Assembly (NCBI GenBank): GCA_016903675.1 | Contig: JADQBA010000020.1 | Coordinates: 29,587-93,586 of the forward strand | Source of the DNA: Stigonema ocellatum SAG 48.90 = DSM 106950 | GTDB taxonomy: Bacteria; Cyanobacteriota; Cyanobacteriia; Cyanobacteriales; Nostocaceae | Length of the DNA stretch: 64,000 nt | Direction of reading: 5' to 3' | Part shown: piece by piece, positions 1 through 8,351 of the stretch | Position numbering within the stretch: position 1 is the first letter of the stretch | How the letters are laid out: each line of letters begins with the position of its first letter | The notes under the pieces: generated by a model | The model's database searches: none | Told to the model about the DNA's origin: nothing | The model's input: the letters and a program-made list of their open reading frames with translations, nothing else | Position numbers and translations under genes: made by a program

Positions 1-229
1 TGGGGAGGGGGGGAGGGGGGGAGTGGGGGAGTGGGGAGTGGGGAGTGGGGAATGGGAGAGTGAGGGAGTGAGGGAGTGAGGGAGTGGAAGTTCTAAATTA
101 AAAGCTTCTTCATAACTCATAACTCATAACTCATAAATTATTAGTTTTAAGTCCCCACTCCCCACTCCCCACTCCCCATTCCCATTCCCCACTCCCCACT
201 CCCCACTCCCCATTCCCCACACCCCACTT
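1..229. repeat. Heptamer tandem repeats (GGGGAGT/GGGGAAT type)
   Basis: Near-perfect GGGGAGT and GAGGGAG units fill about 1-90 and the complementary ACTCCCC units fill about 152-229, separated by AT-rich DNA with tandem CATAACT units. The two blocks are inverted relative to each other and could form a long hairpin. This is the short tandem repeat class typical of filamentous cyanobacteria. No gene is visible in it. Confidence 0.9.
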
Positions 230-230
230 T

Positions 231-1001
231 TCAACGCTGACCACTAAGTGTTGAACTTTGATTGCTAAATCTTTCTTTGGGAGCTAACTTTGTTTGTGAC
301 TGGGAAATATTGGTATTTAAAATTTCTATGTTAAATCTGTATCCCACATTGCGGATGGTTTGAATCAAACTGGGTTGCCTAGGATCAAGTTCAACTTTTT
401 TTCTCAACGATAAAACGTGAGTATCTATGGTGCGTGGGTTATCGATAGCGTCTGGCCAAGCGCGACGTAGTAATTCCGACCTAGACAGAGGTACTCCCCC
501 TGCTTGTGCCAAAACATACAGCAAACTGAATTCTTGCGGTGTTAAGTCGATGAACTCCCCTTGAAAGCGAACACGACGCTGTACTAAATCGATTTGCAGA
601 GCACCATAGTCCAGATATGCTGGTGCAACGGGTGTGCGCTTACGGCGAATGAGTGCCTCAACCCGTGCAAGAAACTCTTGCATCCCAAAAGGTTTGCTGA
701 GGTAGTCATCTGCCCCTGCTTTCAAACCTGAGACGATATCAGCTTCATTGCTACGGGCAGATAGCATTAAGATTAAAGGTTGCTGTTGACGATGTAACCA
801 ACGGCAAAACTCAATGCCATCACCATCAGGGAGATCGGCATCAAGGATGACTAGTGTTGGTTGATGGCTTAAAAACACTTCTCTTGCTTGATAAATGCTT
901 GCTGCTTGATACACCCGATAGTCCAGTTGTTGCAAGTGCCAGGCCAGCAACGACCGAAGATGGGGATTTCCCTCAACGATTTCAATACAAACCGAACCCA
1001 C
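231..1001 (-). CDS. OmpR/PhoB-family response regulator with atypical acidic pocket
   Basis: 256 residues. An N-terminal receiver domain (about 4-120) has the phospho-acceptor Asp54 in VILDADLP, a Ser at the switch position (LSA, about 81) and Lys103 in SKPF. It is followed by a winged-helix DNA-binding domain (about 128-232) with the LTPQEFSLL and GVGYRF signatures of the OmpR/PhoB family. The acidic pair that normally binds Mg2+ (DD after the first strand) reads EG here, so metal binding or phosphorylation may be altered. No partner kinase lies next to it. The target genes are unknown. Its 3' end abuts heptamer repeats and it is divergent from the DUF6761 gene. The family is certain; the specific regulator is not identified. 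Confidence 0.9.
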   Translation of the reverse strand: MGSVCIEIVEGNPHLRSLLAWHLQQLDYRVYQAASIYQAREVFLSHQPTLVILDADLPDGDGIEFCRWLHRQQQPLILMLSARSNEADIVSGLKAGADDYLSKPFGMQEFLARVEALIRRKRTPVAPAYLDYGALQIDLVQRRVRFQGEFIDLTPQEFSLLYVLAQAGGVPLSRSELLRRAWPDAIDNPRTIDTHVLSLRKKVELDPRQPSLIQTIRNVGYRFNIEILNTNISQSQTKLAPKERFSNQSSTLSGQR

Positions 1002-1571
1002 GGTGACAAGATCCCTTAGCGTGCATGACTTTCAAAGTAACAAAGCCTATGTCCCAGGTTTTGTAACTGTTGTTACCTCAATTGCCTTCTTTTTGAGATT
1101 TACGAATGCCAAACCTGCCAAAATCTTCACTTATCCCTAACCCTGAGCTAAGTGAATCCTCTTCTTAAATTTTTGTTACAGATATTCCCAAATTTTTGTT
1201 ATACTTATTCCTTAAATATGCTGCCTTTAAAGAGGTGAAATTTACTGAACAAAGATCGCTAACACAAGCTATTTACTATTTCTGGTGTCTTTCAGCTTTA
1301 TAGTGAAAGAAAGTTCCTGATGCTTAAATTGGTGGTCTAACGCCCCACACAATTTACCTCTTAGTAGAGATAATCATAACAATAGCTTACTTAACAATCA
1401 TATTCCCTGGTTCTGGAATAGGATCAAATTAAGCTCCAGTTGTAGCTGCCTTGGGGTATTCCCCAAAGGAGAGATTTTTGTTTTGATTTGATGTCAAGCT
1501 AGGATTCAGTACTTCCCAAGGAAGCTTGAATAATTTACAATCCTCATTCCGAAGAGATTTCTAAAGCAGTT
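1002..1571. other. Divergent intergenic region with spaced direct repeats
   Basis: 570 bases between two divergent genes. The motif AAATTTTTGTTA occurs at 1167-1178 and again at 1190-1201, a 23-bp spacing (about two helical turns), which is the layout of a tandem regulator site. No ORF or RNA gene is recognised. Both promoters should lie here, but no convincing -35/-10 pair was pinned down. Confidence 0.4.
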
Positions 1572-1820
1572 ATGCTCCAAGACACACAAACCATCCGCTT
1601 TTACCAAAGACTCACAGACGCCCTCGTCGAGTTATGGAATCGCGGTTATCGAACTGATGATATGCGGATGTATTTGGATGGCTATTTAGCCGCACTGCGA
1701 AACAGTAATGCCATTGAACCCTTTCTGATCCATCGCTTAGAGGAGGAAGTCACCCGCTACTTATACGATGCATCAAACTTTGCAATGACGCAGCCACAGC
1801 CAGACTACGACTACCGTTAA
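1572..1820 (+). CDS. DUF6761 family small cyanobacterial protein
   Basis: 82 residues, soluble and predicted helical, rich in Tyr, Arg and Leu (for example WNRGYRTDD, YLDGYLAALR and HRLEEEVTRYLYD). The sequence resembles the short DUF6761 proteins widespread in cyanobacteria, whose function is not known. No signal peptide, membrane segment or catalytic motif is visible. It stands alone: the regulator upstream is divergent, and a strong hairpin-plus-T-run terminator follows about 120 bases after the stop, so it is probably a monocistronic transcript. The start is ATG. The family call is from recall and is moderately secure. Confidence 0.75.
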   Translation: MLQDTQTIRFYQRLTDALVELWNRGYRTDDMRMYLDGYLAALRNSNAIEPFLIHRLEEEVTRYLYDASNFAMTQPQPDYDYR

Positions 1821-1942
1821 TACCTTGGCCCGGTCATTAATAGTATTCGCTAAGCAATGCAGATAAATATATCATATTATCTGTCCTTGTCAATGCTGCA
1901 ATGGTGTTAAATTTTCGATAGATTTCTTTACAAAAAACCATC

Positions 1943-1989
1943 CCCCTAGTCATACTTTGGTGTTTCCAAATGGACTGAGGGGTTTTTTT
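1943..1989 (+). terminator. Rho-independent terminator after the DUF6761 gene
   Basis: CCCCTAGTC (1943-1951) pairs with GACTGAGGGG (1973-1982) with one bulge. An inner TTTGG/CCAAA pairing extends the stem, and seven T residues follow at 1983-1989. Position and orientation fit termination of the 1572-1820 gene. Confidence 0.8.
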
Positions 1990-2227
1990 AGCTCCGCCCC
2001 TCGGTTGACAGATCACTAGTGATGCCTCACGAACCAGGAAAATGTCTCATTGATTGAGAAGATTTATAGTATTAAAAGATTTTTACAATGCCATCTAGTG
2101 AACGATTTATCGTACTCTATGTTTTAAGACTGATGTTGTTATAAGTCTTACTGCTATTTCCACTCATCTCTGGAAGGCAGTGTCAACTGTCTTCTTTTTG
2201 CAAGCTTTTTTTGTGTGAGGACTTGCT
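1990..2227. other. Leader region upstream of porin gene
   Basis: About 240 AT-rich bases before the porin, with CTGGAAGGCAGTGTCAACTG near 2170-2189. A TGTGAGGA stretch about 6-13 bases before the ATG is a plausible ribosome binding site. No Fur box could be assigned with confidence. No gene is seen. Confidence 0.3.
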
Positions 2228-3934
2228 ATGAAATCACATCCACTGGCTTATGCCGCTGGAGTTAATTTGCTATACTTACTAGTCAATTTGTTATTTTTGC
2301 AGGTCATGCCTGCTGAGGCGGGAACGACGACTGACATGGAGGAGCAAAAAAACGACGAGCGATCGACTCTGTTGAGTGAACAATCAAACCCGGAAAACTC
2401 TGTCTCTCAACTCTCAGATGTGCAACCAACAGACTGGGCTTTCCAAGCGCTGCAATCTCTGGTAGAGCGCTATGGTTGTATTGTAGGTTATCCAGATCGC
2501 ACTTACCGAGGCAATCGGGCGCTAACTCGTTACGAATTCGCTGCTGGTTTGAACGCTTGCTTAAGCCAGATCAATGGACTGATTTCCACTACAACGTCTG
2601 ACATAGTGGGAAGGGAAGACCTGAAAACGCTGCAAAGACTGCAAACAGAATTTTCAGCAGAACTTGCTAGCCTACGTGGTCGCGTGGATAATATAGAAGC
2701 TCAAACTGCTCAACTTGAAGCCCGTCAGTTCTCCACTACGACGAAACTGAGTGGTGAGGCAATTATTGCAGCAGTTGGTGCCACAGGAGGAGCCCCAAAC
2801 ACAAAAGACCCCAACATAATCTTAGTTGATCGAATTCGATTGAATCTCAACACCAGCTTCACTGGTAAGGACACACTCATTACTGGGCTGCAAGCGTATA
2901 ATCTTGGAGGTGGTAATCAAAGCATCGGCGGTGCTTTAGGCTTCGCTGATCCTCTGGGACTGAGTAGTAGCACTGCCAACCTCAGTTTTCAACCCCAATT
3001 TACTGGGGTTAACCCGAAAACCTTATCCTCTGTGAATGCCAACTCAGTTCAGCTTTATAAGCTTGTTTACGTTTTTCCTGTCGCTAAAAATCTGACTCTG
3101 TTTGGTGGACCTGCGCTGGAAACAACGGATGCTGGATTTGGCGTTACGCCCTTTTACAATGAAGGGCAAGAAGCAGTTTCTCGGTTTGCAGGTGTGAACC
3201 CTGTGGCACGTGTATCAGGAGGCACTTCTGGATTTGGTCTAGCATCTGCTGGTGGCTTCATCTGGAACTTTTCTAAAAATTTGGATTTAAGAGCTTTTTA
3301 TGCTAGCGTCAATGCCAACCTCCCAGGCGATGGCGGATTTCCAGCCACACCACTAGGTGCAGGCTTCTTTAACGGCAGTACAGTCGTTGGTACACAACTG
3401 ACCTTCAAACCCAGCAAAAGCATCGACCTTGCGCTCAACTATGCCAACAGTCACCACCAAATCAACATACTTGGTACAGGGTTAGGAAGTGCTGACATTG
3501 GCACTCTCTTTGGACGTCCTGCTACCCAAGACGTTCACGTCAATTCAGTTGGTGGCACCGCTACTTGGCATTTCTCCCCCAAAATAACCTTCTCTGGATA
3601 CGGCGCTGCTTTCTTCGTTAATAATGATGGTGGTCCAAGTGCTTCAACGACCCTCACTAGTTGGATGGGAGGACTTCATTTTACAGATTTATTTCAGAAG
3701 GGTAACAGCGCAGGAATTCTATTTGGTCAGCCGATTTATCGGGTTGATGCTAGTGGTGCTGCTACCCTTCCCACCAACAGGGTTACTCCCTACCACTTGG
3801 AGGCTTATTACCGCTTCCAGGTTAACGACAATATCAGCATCACCCCTGGAGGATTTATCTTGTTTAATCCCGAAGGCAACCGCAATAATAACACAACCTC
3901 AGTAGGTTTAATCCGCACCACCTTCACCTTCTAG
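2228..3934 (+). CDS. SLH-domain iron uptake porin (SomA/OprB type)
   Basis: 568 residues. The order is a signal-peptide-like N terminus (about 1-32, ending AEAG), an acidic linker, one S-layer-homology domain (about 66-120; DWAFQALQSLVERYG, then RALTRYEFAAGLNAC), a coiled coil (about 128-168), and a long Gly/Asn/aromatic-rich region with alternating hydrophobic strands to the C terminus (TTFTF). This is the architecture of the major cyanobacterial outer-membrane porins. The SLH domain binds peptidoglycan-linked polysaccharide and the barrel passes small solutes and inorganic ions; family members are annotated as iron uptake porins. The terminal Phe is the usual outer-membrane insertion signal. 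It is monocistronic and followed by a large inverted repeat. Substrate is inferred from the family only. Confidence 0.92.
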   Translation: MKSHPLAYAAGVNLLYLLVNLLFLQVMPAEAGTTTDMEEQKNDERSTLLSEQSNPENSVSQLSDVQPTDWAFQALQSLVERYGCIVGYPDRTYRGNRALTRYEFAAGLNACLSQINGLISTTTSDIVGREDLKTLQRLQTEFSAELASLRGRVDNIEAQTAQLEARQFSTTTKLSGEAIIAAVGATGGAPNTKDPNIILVDRIRLNLNTSFTGKDTLITGLQAYNLGGGNQSIGGALGFADPLGLSSSTANLSFQPQFTGVNPKTLSSVNANSVQLYKLVYVFPVAKNLTLFGGPALETTDAGFGVTPFYNEGQEAVSRFAGVNPVARVSGGTSGFGLASAGGFIWNFSKNLDLRAFYASVNANLPGDGGFPATPLGAGFFNGSTVVGTQLTFKPSKSIDLALNYANSHHQINILGTGLGSADIGTLFGRPATQDVHVNSVGGTATWHFSPKITFSGYGAAFFVNNDGGPSASTTLTSWMGGLHFTDLFQKGNSAGILFGQPIYRVDASGAATLPTNRVTPYHLEAYYRFQVNDNISITPGGFILFNPEGNRNNNTTSVGLIRTTFTF

Positions 3935-3958
3935 TGGTCTGTCAAGGTGACTTTGATA

Positions 3959-4023
3959 GGTTCGTAGTTGCGCTTTAGCGCATAGAATCGCGGCTTTTTT
4001 GCGCTAAAGCGCTACTACGAACC
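3959..4023. repeat. Long inverted repeat, 23-bp arms
   Basis: The arm at 3959-3981 (GGTTCGTAGTTGCGCTTTAG...) is the reverse complement of 4001-4023 with a single mismatch, leaving a 19-base loop containing CTTTTTT. It sits between the porin stop and the next gene. It could act as a terminator for the porin, or be a dispersed palindromic element. Confidence 0.75.
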
Positions 4024-4046
4024 CCCACTCCGATTTTTACCAGCTT

Positions 4047-4910
4047 ATGAACCAACACTCCCTATTTAAAAATCGTACTAGCGTTCTAGCTACCATGCAC
4101 CAAAAAGAGCGGGTGATTGCTCCTATAGTTGAACAAAAATTAGGAATTAAAGTATTAGTCCCACCAGATTTTAATACTGACGTATTTGGGACATTCACAA
4201 GAGTTGTCAAGCGTAGAGGCACCCAAATCGAAGCTGCGCGATTTAAAGCTGAAAAAGCAATGGCTATCACTGGTGAAACTCTCGCCTTCGCCAGTGAAGG
4301 CAGTTTTGGACCTCACCCTCTCATGCCATATGTACCAGTTAATAGAGAAATTGTTATTTTTTTAGATAAAGTCAACAATATAGAAATTGTTGGTCAAGAG
4401 TTATCGACTGAGACTAACTATAGTCATCAGCTTGTTCACAGTGTTGAAGAAGCTTATAGTTTTGCTCAACGAGTAGGATTCCCCGAACATGGACTGGTGA
4501 TTATCGTAGGGGATGCAGCTATTGTTCAAGGTGAGGTTATTAAGGGAATTACAACAAAAGAACAACTTTTTGATGCTGTAAAATTTTGTCTCAACAAATC
4601 ATCAACTGGTCAAGTTCATATTGAAACAGATATGCGGGCTATGTATAATCCAACGCGGATGAAAAACATAGAAAAAGCTACCCTTAATTTGAGTGAAAAA
4701 ATCACTCAAGTCTGTCCTGAATGTTCTTGGCCGGGATTTGATGTTGTAGAAAGCCAGAAAGGATTACCCTGCGCTTTTTGCCATCTACCAACTCAGCTAA
4801 TTCGCTCCGTAATTTACAGATGTAAAAAATGTGCTTTTAGTCGAGAGGAATTATTTCCGCATGGGCAGGAAACTGCTGACCCCTCTAAATGCCAATATTG
4901 TAATCCTTGA
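4047..4910 (+). CDS. DUF6671 family protein with C-terminal zinc ribbon
   Basis: 287 residues. The N-terminal two-thirds matches the DUF6671 pattern as recalled: early ATMHQKERVIAP, FGTFTR, GPHPLMPYVP, GQELSTETNY and GITTKEQL. The last quarter carries four Cys-x2-Cys knuckles (CPEC, CAFC, CKKC, CQYC), the spacing of a double zinc ribbon. There is no signal peptide or membrane segment. Function is unknown; the zinc ribbon hints at nucleic-acid or protein binding. The gene is flanked by palindromic repeats on both sides, suggesting a self-contained unit. Base composition is more AT-rich than its neighbours. Confidence 0.75.
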   Translation: MNQHSLFKNRTSVLATMHQKERVIAPIVEQKLGIKVLVPPDFNTDVFGTFTRVVKRRGTQIEAARFKAEKAMAITGETLAFASEGSFGPHPLMPYVPVNREIVIFLDKVNNIEIVGQELSTETNYSHQLVHSVEEAYSFAQRVGFPEHGLVIIVGDAAIVQGEVIKGITTKEQLFDAVKFCLNKSSTGQVHIETDMRAMYNPTRMKNIEKATLNLSEKITQVCPECSWPGFDVVESQKGLPCAFCHLPTQLIRSVIYRCKKCAFSREELFPHGQETADPSKCQYCNP

Positions 4911-4962
4911 AAATTCGTAGTTCGTAATTCGTAATTATTTTTCAGACTGGGATTTAAACTCT

Positions 4963-4990
4963 CATTCCCAGGCAATGCCTGGGAACGAGG
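4963..4990. repeat. 28-nt covarying hairpin repeat, copy 1
   Basis: Starts CATTCCCA, then stem GGC, loop AAT, stem GCC, then TGGGAACGAGG. Two other copies (17789-17816, 31401-31428) have the same length and flanks but different, still complementary, inner stem bases. Confidence 0.85.
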
Positions 4991-5002
4991 CAAAGTGAGA
5001 AA

Positions 5003-5326
5003 TTATGAAGCAAGAGCAACTTCCACAGTTTGCTGCAATTCGCCCTTGTTATACATTTCAATCAAGATGTCAGAACCGCCCACAAACTGACCATTGATAT
5101 ACACCTGAGGAATTGTTGGCCAGTTGGAGTATTCTTTGATTCCCTGACGGATATCAGGGTCTTCTAGAACGTCAACAGTCTCGAAGGGCACTCCTAACGT
5201 ACTGAGAATCTGCACTACATTGTTGGAGAAACCACACTGGGGCATCAACTTGGTTCCCTTCATGAAAACCATAATTTTATTCTGTTGGACCAAGTTGTCA
5301 ATCCGTTCTTTGATTTCTGGTGTCAT
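5003..5326 (-). CDS. grxD: Monothiol glutaredoxin, Grx4 family
   Basis: 107 residues, full length for the family. The active-site CGFS begins at Cys31 (LMPQCGFSNN). It is preceded by MVFMKGT and followed by WPTIPQVYINGQFVGGSD, the glutathione-binding TVP-like and GG segments. Monothiol glutaredoxins of this class bind a bridging [2Fe-2S] cluster with glutathione and act in Fe-S cluster delivery and iron sensing rather than in disulfide reduction. The bolA-like gene lies 79 bases upstream on the same strand, and Grx4 and BolA proteins are known to form [2Fe-2S]-bridged heterodimers, so co-transcription makes sense. The gap contains GAGTTAG-type repeats. Confidence 0.96.
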   Translation of the reverse strand: MTPEIKERIDNLVQQNKIMVFMKGTKLMPQCGFSNNVVQILSTLGVPFETVDVLEDPDIRQGIKEYSNWPTIPQVYINGQFVGGSDILIEMYNKGELQQTVEVALAS

Positions 5327-5371
5327 GCTCTTTTCGTTTCCTATTCTAGATTTAACGGTGAAGACTGGGGA

Positions 5372-5421
5372 ATAAAGTGAGGAGTTAGGAGTGAGGAGTG
5401 AGGAGTTAGGAGTTAGGAGTG
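5372..5421. repeat. GAGTTAG/GAGTGAG heptamer repeats
   Basis: About six near-identical heptamers between grxD and bolA, reaching the bolA stop codon. Same class as the other short tandem repeats in the window. Confidence 0.8.
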
Positions 5422-5642
5422 GATGTTTTTAGTGCCAAGGCATGAATCGCTTCCGTAGACATGGCTTGCTGGAGTGCACTATACACTAACTGATGCTGTT
5501 GCACCAGTCCCTTTCCTGCAAACTGCGATGAGACTACTGTCACTTGATAGTGGTCACCGCCACCAGTTAAGTCTTGCACCTGAACTTGGGCATCTGGCAT
5601 TTCTGCCTTGATCATTGCCTCAACCTGCTGCGGACTAATCAT
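5406..5642 (-). CDS. BolA family protein
   Basis: 78 residues, typical of the short cyanobacterial BolA/IbaG group. It starts MISPQQVEAMIKAEMPDA, then GGDHYQVTVVSSQFAGKGLVQQHQLVYSAL, the BolA class II KH-like fold with the conserved His in VQQHQLVY that contributes to cluster coordination. It lies directly upstream of the CGFS glutaredoxin on the same strand. Family knowledge says BolA-Grx4 complexes carry or hand on [2Fe-2S] clusters. The last residues (STPNS) run into the heptamer repeat, so the C terminus may have been altered by repeat growth. Confidence 0.93.
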   Translation of the reverse strand: MISPQQVEAMIKAEMPDAQVQVQDLTGGGDHYQVTVVSSQFAGKGLVQQHQLVYSALQQAMSTEAIHALALKTSTPNS

Positions 5643-5981
5643 CGCAATTCCTAAAAAACTTCTTTTTTTTATATTATTATTTCATTTCAATTCTTGACAG
5701 GGATTAATTAAGGATTATTTCAATCCCTAATAGGGATTTCTACCCCCGCGCTCACTATATTGTACACCAATTTACGGATAAGTCCAGTGACACCAAGAGT
5801 CTTCGACCCGAAGAAAAACTGCTAGAAAATTTTGGCAAGGCTGAGAATCAACCGACCCTTGACGTGTTTTTTAAACTTATACACTTTAATGGTGCATAAT
5901 TCCATCTTACCATTGGGAGATTTAAAAGCTACCCATCAGGGAGATGTGGCAGAGGAGGAGAAGAGAGTAAGAAGAATTTGG
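5643..5981. other. Intergenic region with CRISPR-repeat-like palindrome
   Basis: It holds the palindromic ATCCCTAATAGGGAT within 5721-5743, which resembles the core of CRISPR repeats known from Nostocales but occurs singly, and the bolA promoter region. The rest is unremarkable, with no credible gene. Confidence 0.4.
5721..5743. repeat. Solitary CRISPR-repeat-like palindrome
   Basis: A CAATCCCTAATAGGGAT core followed by TTCTAC. Similar to the pair at 25914-25999. No array, leader or cas gene is near. Confidence 0.4.
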
Positions 5982-6677
5982 TTATTTCTTCTTCTTCTTC
6001 TTGCCGTTCTCTGGGGTGGAAGGGGTATTATCACTGCTTGTAGGAGCGATGGAAGGGCTATTACTACCAACTCCAGAAACTCCAGTAAAGGGAGCATCAA
6101 CAAAACCCAACTCCAACAACTGCTGGTATGCTTTTTTACCTAAATCCCGCGTCGGATTTTGGCTCTTAATAATTTGAACCAGCAACGGCACAGCTAATTC
6201 TGGCTGATTTTGTGCTCTATGTACCAGTGCTAGCTGATAGGTGGCTTCATCACGCATTTGGGCTGTTTCTAGCGCTTTTTTGCGCTGACCATCGGCAACT
6301 CTGTTGTCTATACCAGAAAAGCTAGAGTTTAGCTCCTGATAGAAATTAGATAGCTGGTTAAAAACCTGACGAGCTTCTTGGAGTTTTTTAGCAGCTTCGG
6401 CATAGTTTTGGGAAGAAACTGCATTACTTGCCTCTGCCATCAGACGCTTCCCACCGTCAACGCTTAAAAGACTGCCATTTGCGGCTGTTGGATGGAGATT
6501 ATTTGGATCATTGGGGTCAATGGGTTTGGGTTGTACAACGCTAGGACTGTCTTGTGGCTTTTGTACCTGAGCATAGGCAGGTGAGAGCAGGCTGAGCGCT
6601 GCTATGACTGATATGGAAGTGCAGCGAATCAAGGGAACAGTTGTGGCAAGGGTCATGAGTTCAATTTTGTGCAACAA
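5982..6677 (-). CDS. Secreted TPR-like hypothetical protein
   Basis: 231 residues. A hydrophobic N-terminal segment ending LLSPAYAQ looks like a cleaved signal peptide. It is followed by a Pro/Asp/Asn linker, then paired helices (about 70-195) such as EAAKKLQEARQVFNQL and EATYQLALVHRAQNQPELAVPLLVQII that resemble tetratricopeptide repeats, and a Ser/Thr/Pro tail ending in six lysines. Probably a periplasmic protein of unknown role; no enzyme motif is visible. The start could also be the internal Met8 (MTLATT). It lies downstream of plsC on the same strand, with a 130-base gap. Confidence 0.7.
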   Translation of the reverse strand: MLHKIELMTLATTVPLIRCTSISVIAALSLLSPAYAQVQKPQDSPSVVQPKPIDPNDPNNLHPTAANGSLLSVDGGKRLMAEASNAVSSQNYAEAAKKLQEARQVFNQLSNFYQELNSSFSGIDNRVADGQRKKALETAQMRDEATYQLALVHRAQNQPELAVPLLVQIIKSQNPTRDLGKKAYQQLLELGFVDAPFTGVSGVGSNSPSIAPTSSDNTPSTPENGKKKKKK

Positions 6678-6809
6678 CTCAACAAAACAGGGATGGAAAC
6701 TTCGGGTATCTTAACTCTGTTTTGCTCTTTAACAAAGCAGAACCATATACTAAGTTTCTCTGGTTTAGACTGAAAATCAGTTGAATTTGGTTCCCCTAGT
6801 TCCCTCACA

Positions 6810-7568
6810 TTAACAATTAACAAATTTGTGAGTAGTGATTTCTGATTCGTGCTGGCTTAATTGTTGGAGTGCCTTGGCTAAATCTGCCGTGAGGCGTTTA
6901 GCATCTTGTTTCAAGGATTTTTTAGTGTAATCTGCTACCAGTATGGGCGAACCGATGTGAATACTTACATCCGTACCCCAGTTAGGATAAGGTTGACTGT
7001 AATTAATGCTGATGGGTATAACTTTAGCTCCCAGCCCTGGATGACTAGATTCAGCAGTCAAAGCCAAACGAGCGATTCCTGGCTTCAATGGGTGAAGTTT
7101 ACCCTTACGAATGCCGCCTTCAGGAAAAATCACTAACATTTCTCCATCTACAAGTAAATCAACTGCATGACGGAGAGTGGAGACTGATGGGTGTTCAGGA
7201 TCTACAGGAAACCCTCCTAACTGTCCAACTAACCAGCCTTGCAACCCTTGGCACTCAGTGATAGTTACCATGAATCGCAGGTCTCGACCTGTCACGCAGC
7301 GACCGGTTGCGTAGGGTAGGAGCAATGAATCCCAACGTGCCCGATGGGTTGGTGCGAGGATAACAGGACCAGATGTAGGGAGATTTTCTTGTCCAGTGAT
7401 AATAATCCGCCCAAAGAAAAACGGCAGGAGGAAGTGATGCCCCAACAGATACGCCAGAGGACTTAACCAAGGAGAAACGTGTGAAGTAGTAAAGGCTACC
7501 TTAGCTTTGGCTGGTGTGTTAGCTGGAGTTTCACAACAGGTATTAGAGGAAGAAAGTAGCTCAATCAT
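6810..7568 (-). CDS. plsC: 1-acyl-sn-glycerol-3-phosphate acyltransferase
   Basis: 252 residues. The acyltransferase block I reads THRARWDS (His75-x4-Asp80). Block III is FPEGGIRKG (about 148-156), and PISINYS near 190 fits block IV. The enzyme adds the second acyl chain to lysophosphatidic acid at the membrane, making phosphatidic acid for glycerolipid synthesis. The N terminus has hydrophobic stretches (LSPLAYLLGHHFLLPFFF) that would place it on the membrane. Family level is firm. Because cyanobacteria carry several PlsC paralogues, the exact acyl or acceptor preference is open. It follows tadA on the same strand, separated by 110 bases. Confidence 0.9.
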   Translation of the reverse strand: MIELLSSSNTCCETPANTPAKAKVAFTTSHVSPWLSPLAYLLGHHFLLPFFFGRIIITGQENLPTSGPVILAPTHRARWDSLLLPYATGRCVTGRDLRFMVTITECQGLQGWLVGQLGGFPVDPEHPSVSTLRHAVDLLVDGEMLVIFPEGGIRKGKLHPLKPGIARLALTAESSHPGLGAKVIPISINYSQPYPNWGTDVSIHIGSPILVADYTKKSLKQDAKRLTADLAKALQQLSQHESEITTHKFVNC

Positions 7569-7678
7569 GATAGTGGCTGGTAACTGTTGGGTAAAATATA
7601 ATGAAAGTCTTATACATACACCGTAGGTTTTCTTCTCCCAGTTGTGTTCTACTAACTGGACACTTTTACCTCTGTCCT

Positions 7679-8164
7679 TTAGGTGATACTGTGTCGCCGA
7701 TTAGCAAACCAGATTTGCAACTGTTGACGACACCCAGACTCCAGAACGCCCCCAATGACGCGCAGGTGGTGATTGGAAGCAGCACTATCGGGTATGTTAG
7801 CAACAGTACGAATTGCGCCAGTTTTTGGATCGTCCACTCCATAGACAAGAAGTCCTATACGTGCCTGGACAATAGCACCCGCACACATTGGACAAGGTTC
7901 TAGAGTAACGTAGAGGGTACATTCATTCAGGTGCCAATTTAGTAAAGCTTTAGCGGCTTTTCTGATAGCGAGAATTTCAGCATGAGCTGTAGGATCTTTG
8001 TCACGTTCTTTCCTATTTTCACCCTCCGCAATCAAATTTCCAGATGAATCAATAATAACAGCACCAACGGGAATCTCACCCCTATCACCCGCTGCTTGCG
8101 CCAATTCTAAAGCGTGATTCATCCATTGTAGATGTATCAGATATTCTGAGTAGTTAATTAACAT
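7679..8164 (-). CDS. tadA: tRNA-specific adenosine deaminase
   Basis: 161 residues. The zinc and catalytic motif HAE at 61-63 (TAHAEILAIRKAA) and PCPMC (Cys91 and Cys94) are intact, with GAVIID and NRKERDKDPT typical of TadA. The enzyme converts A34 to inosine in tRNA-Arg(ACG), an essential wobble modification. Heptamer repeats begin about ten bases upstream of the start codon, leaving almost no native leader. It is transcribed toward plsC. Confidence 0.95.
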   Translation of the reverse strand: MLINYSEYLIHLQWMNHALELAQAAGDRGEIPVGAVIIDSSGNLIAEGENRKERDKDPTAHAEILAIRKAAKALLNWHLNECTLYVTLEPCPMCAGAIVQARIGLLVYGVDDPKTGAIRTVANIPDSAASNHHLRVIGGVLESGCRQQLQIWFANRRHSIT

Positions 8165-8174
8165 AATCTTAAGG

Positions 8175-8350
<176 letters not shown>

Positions 8351-8351
8351 T

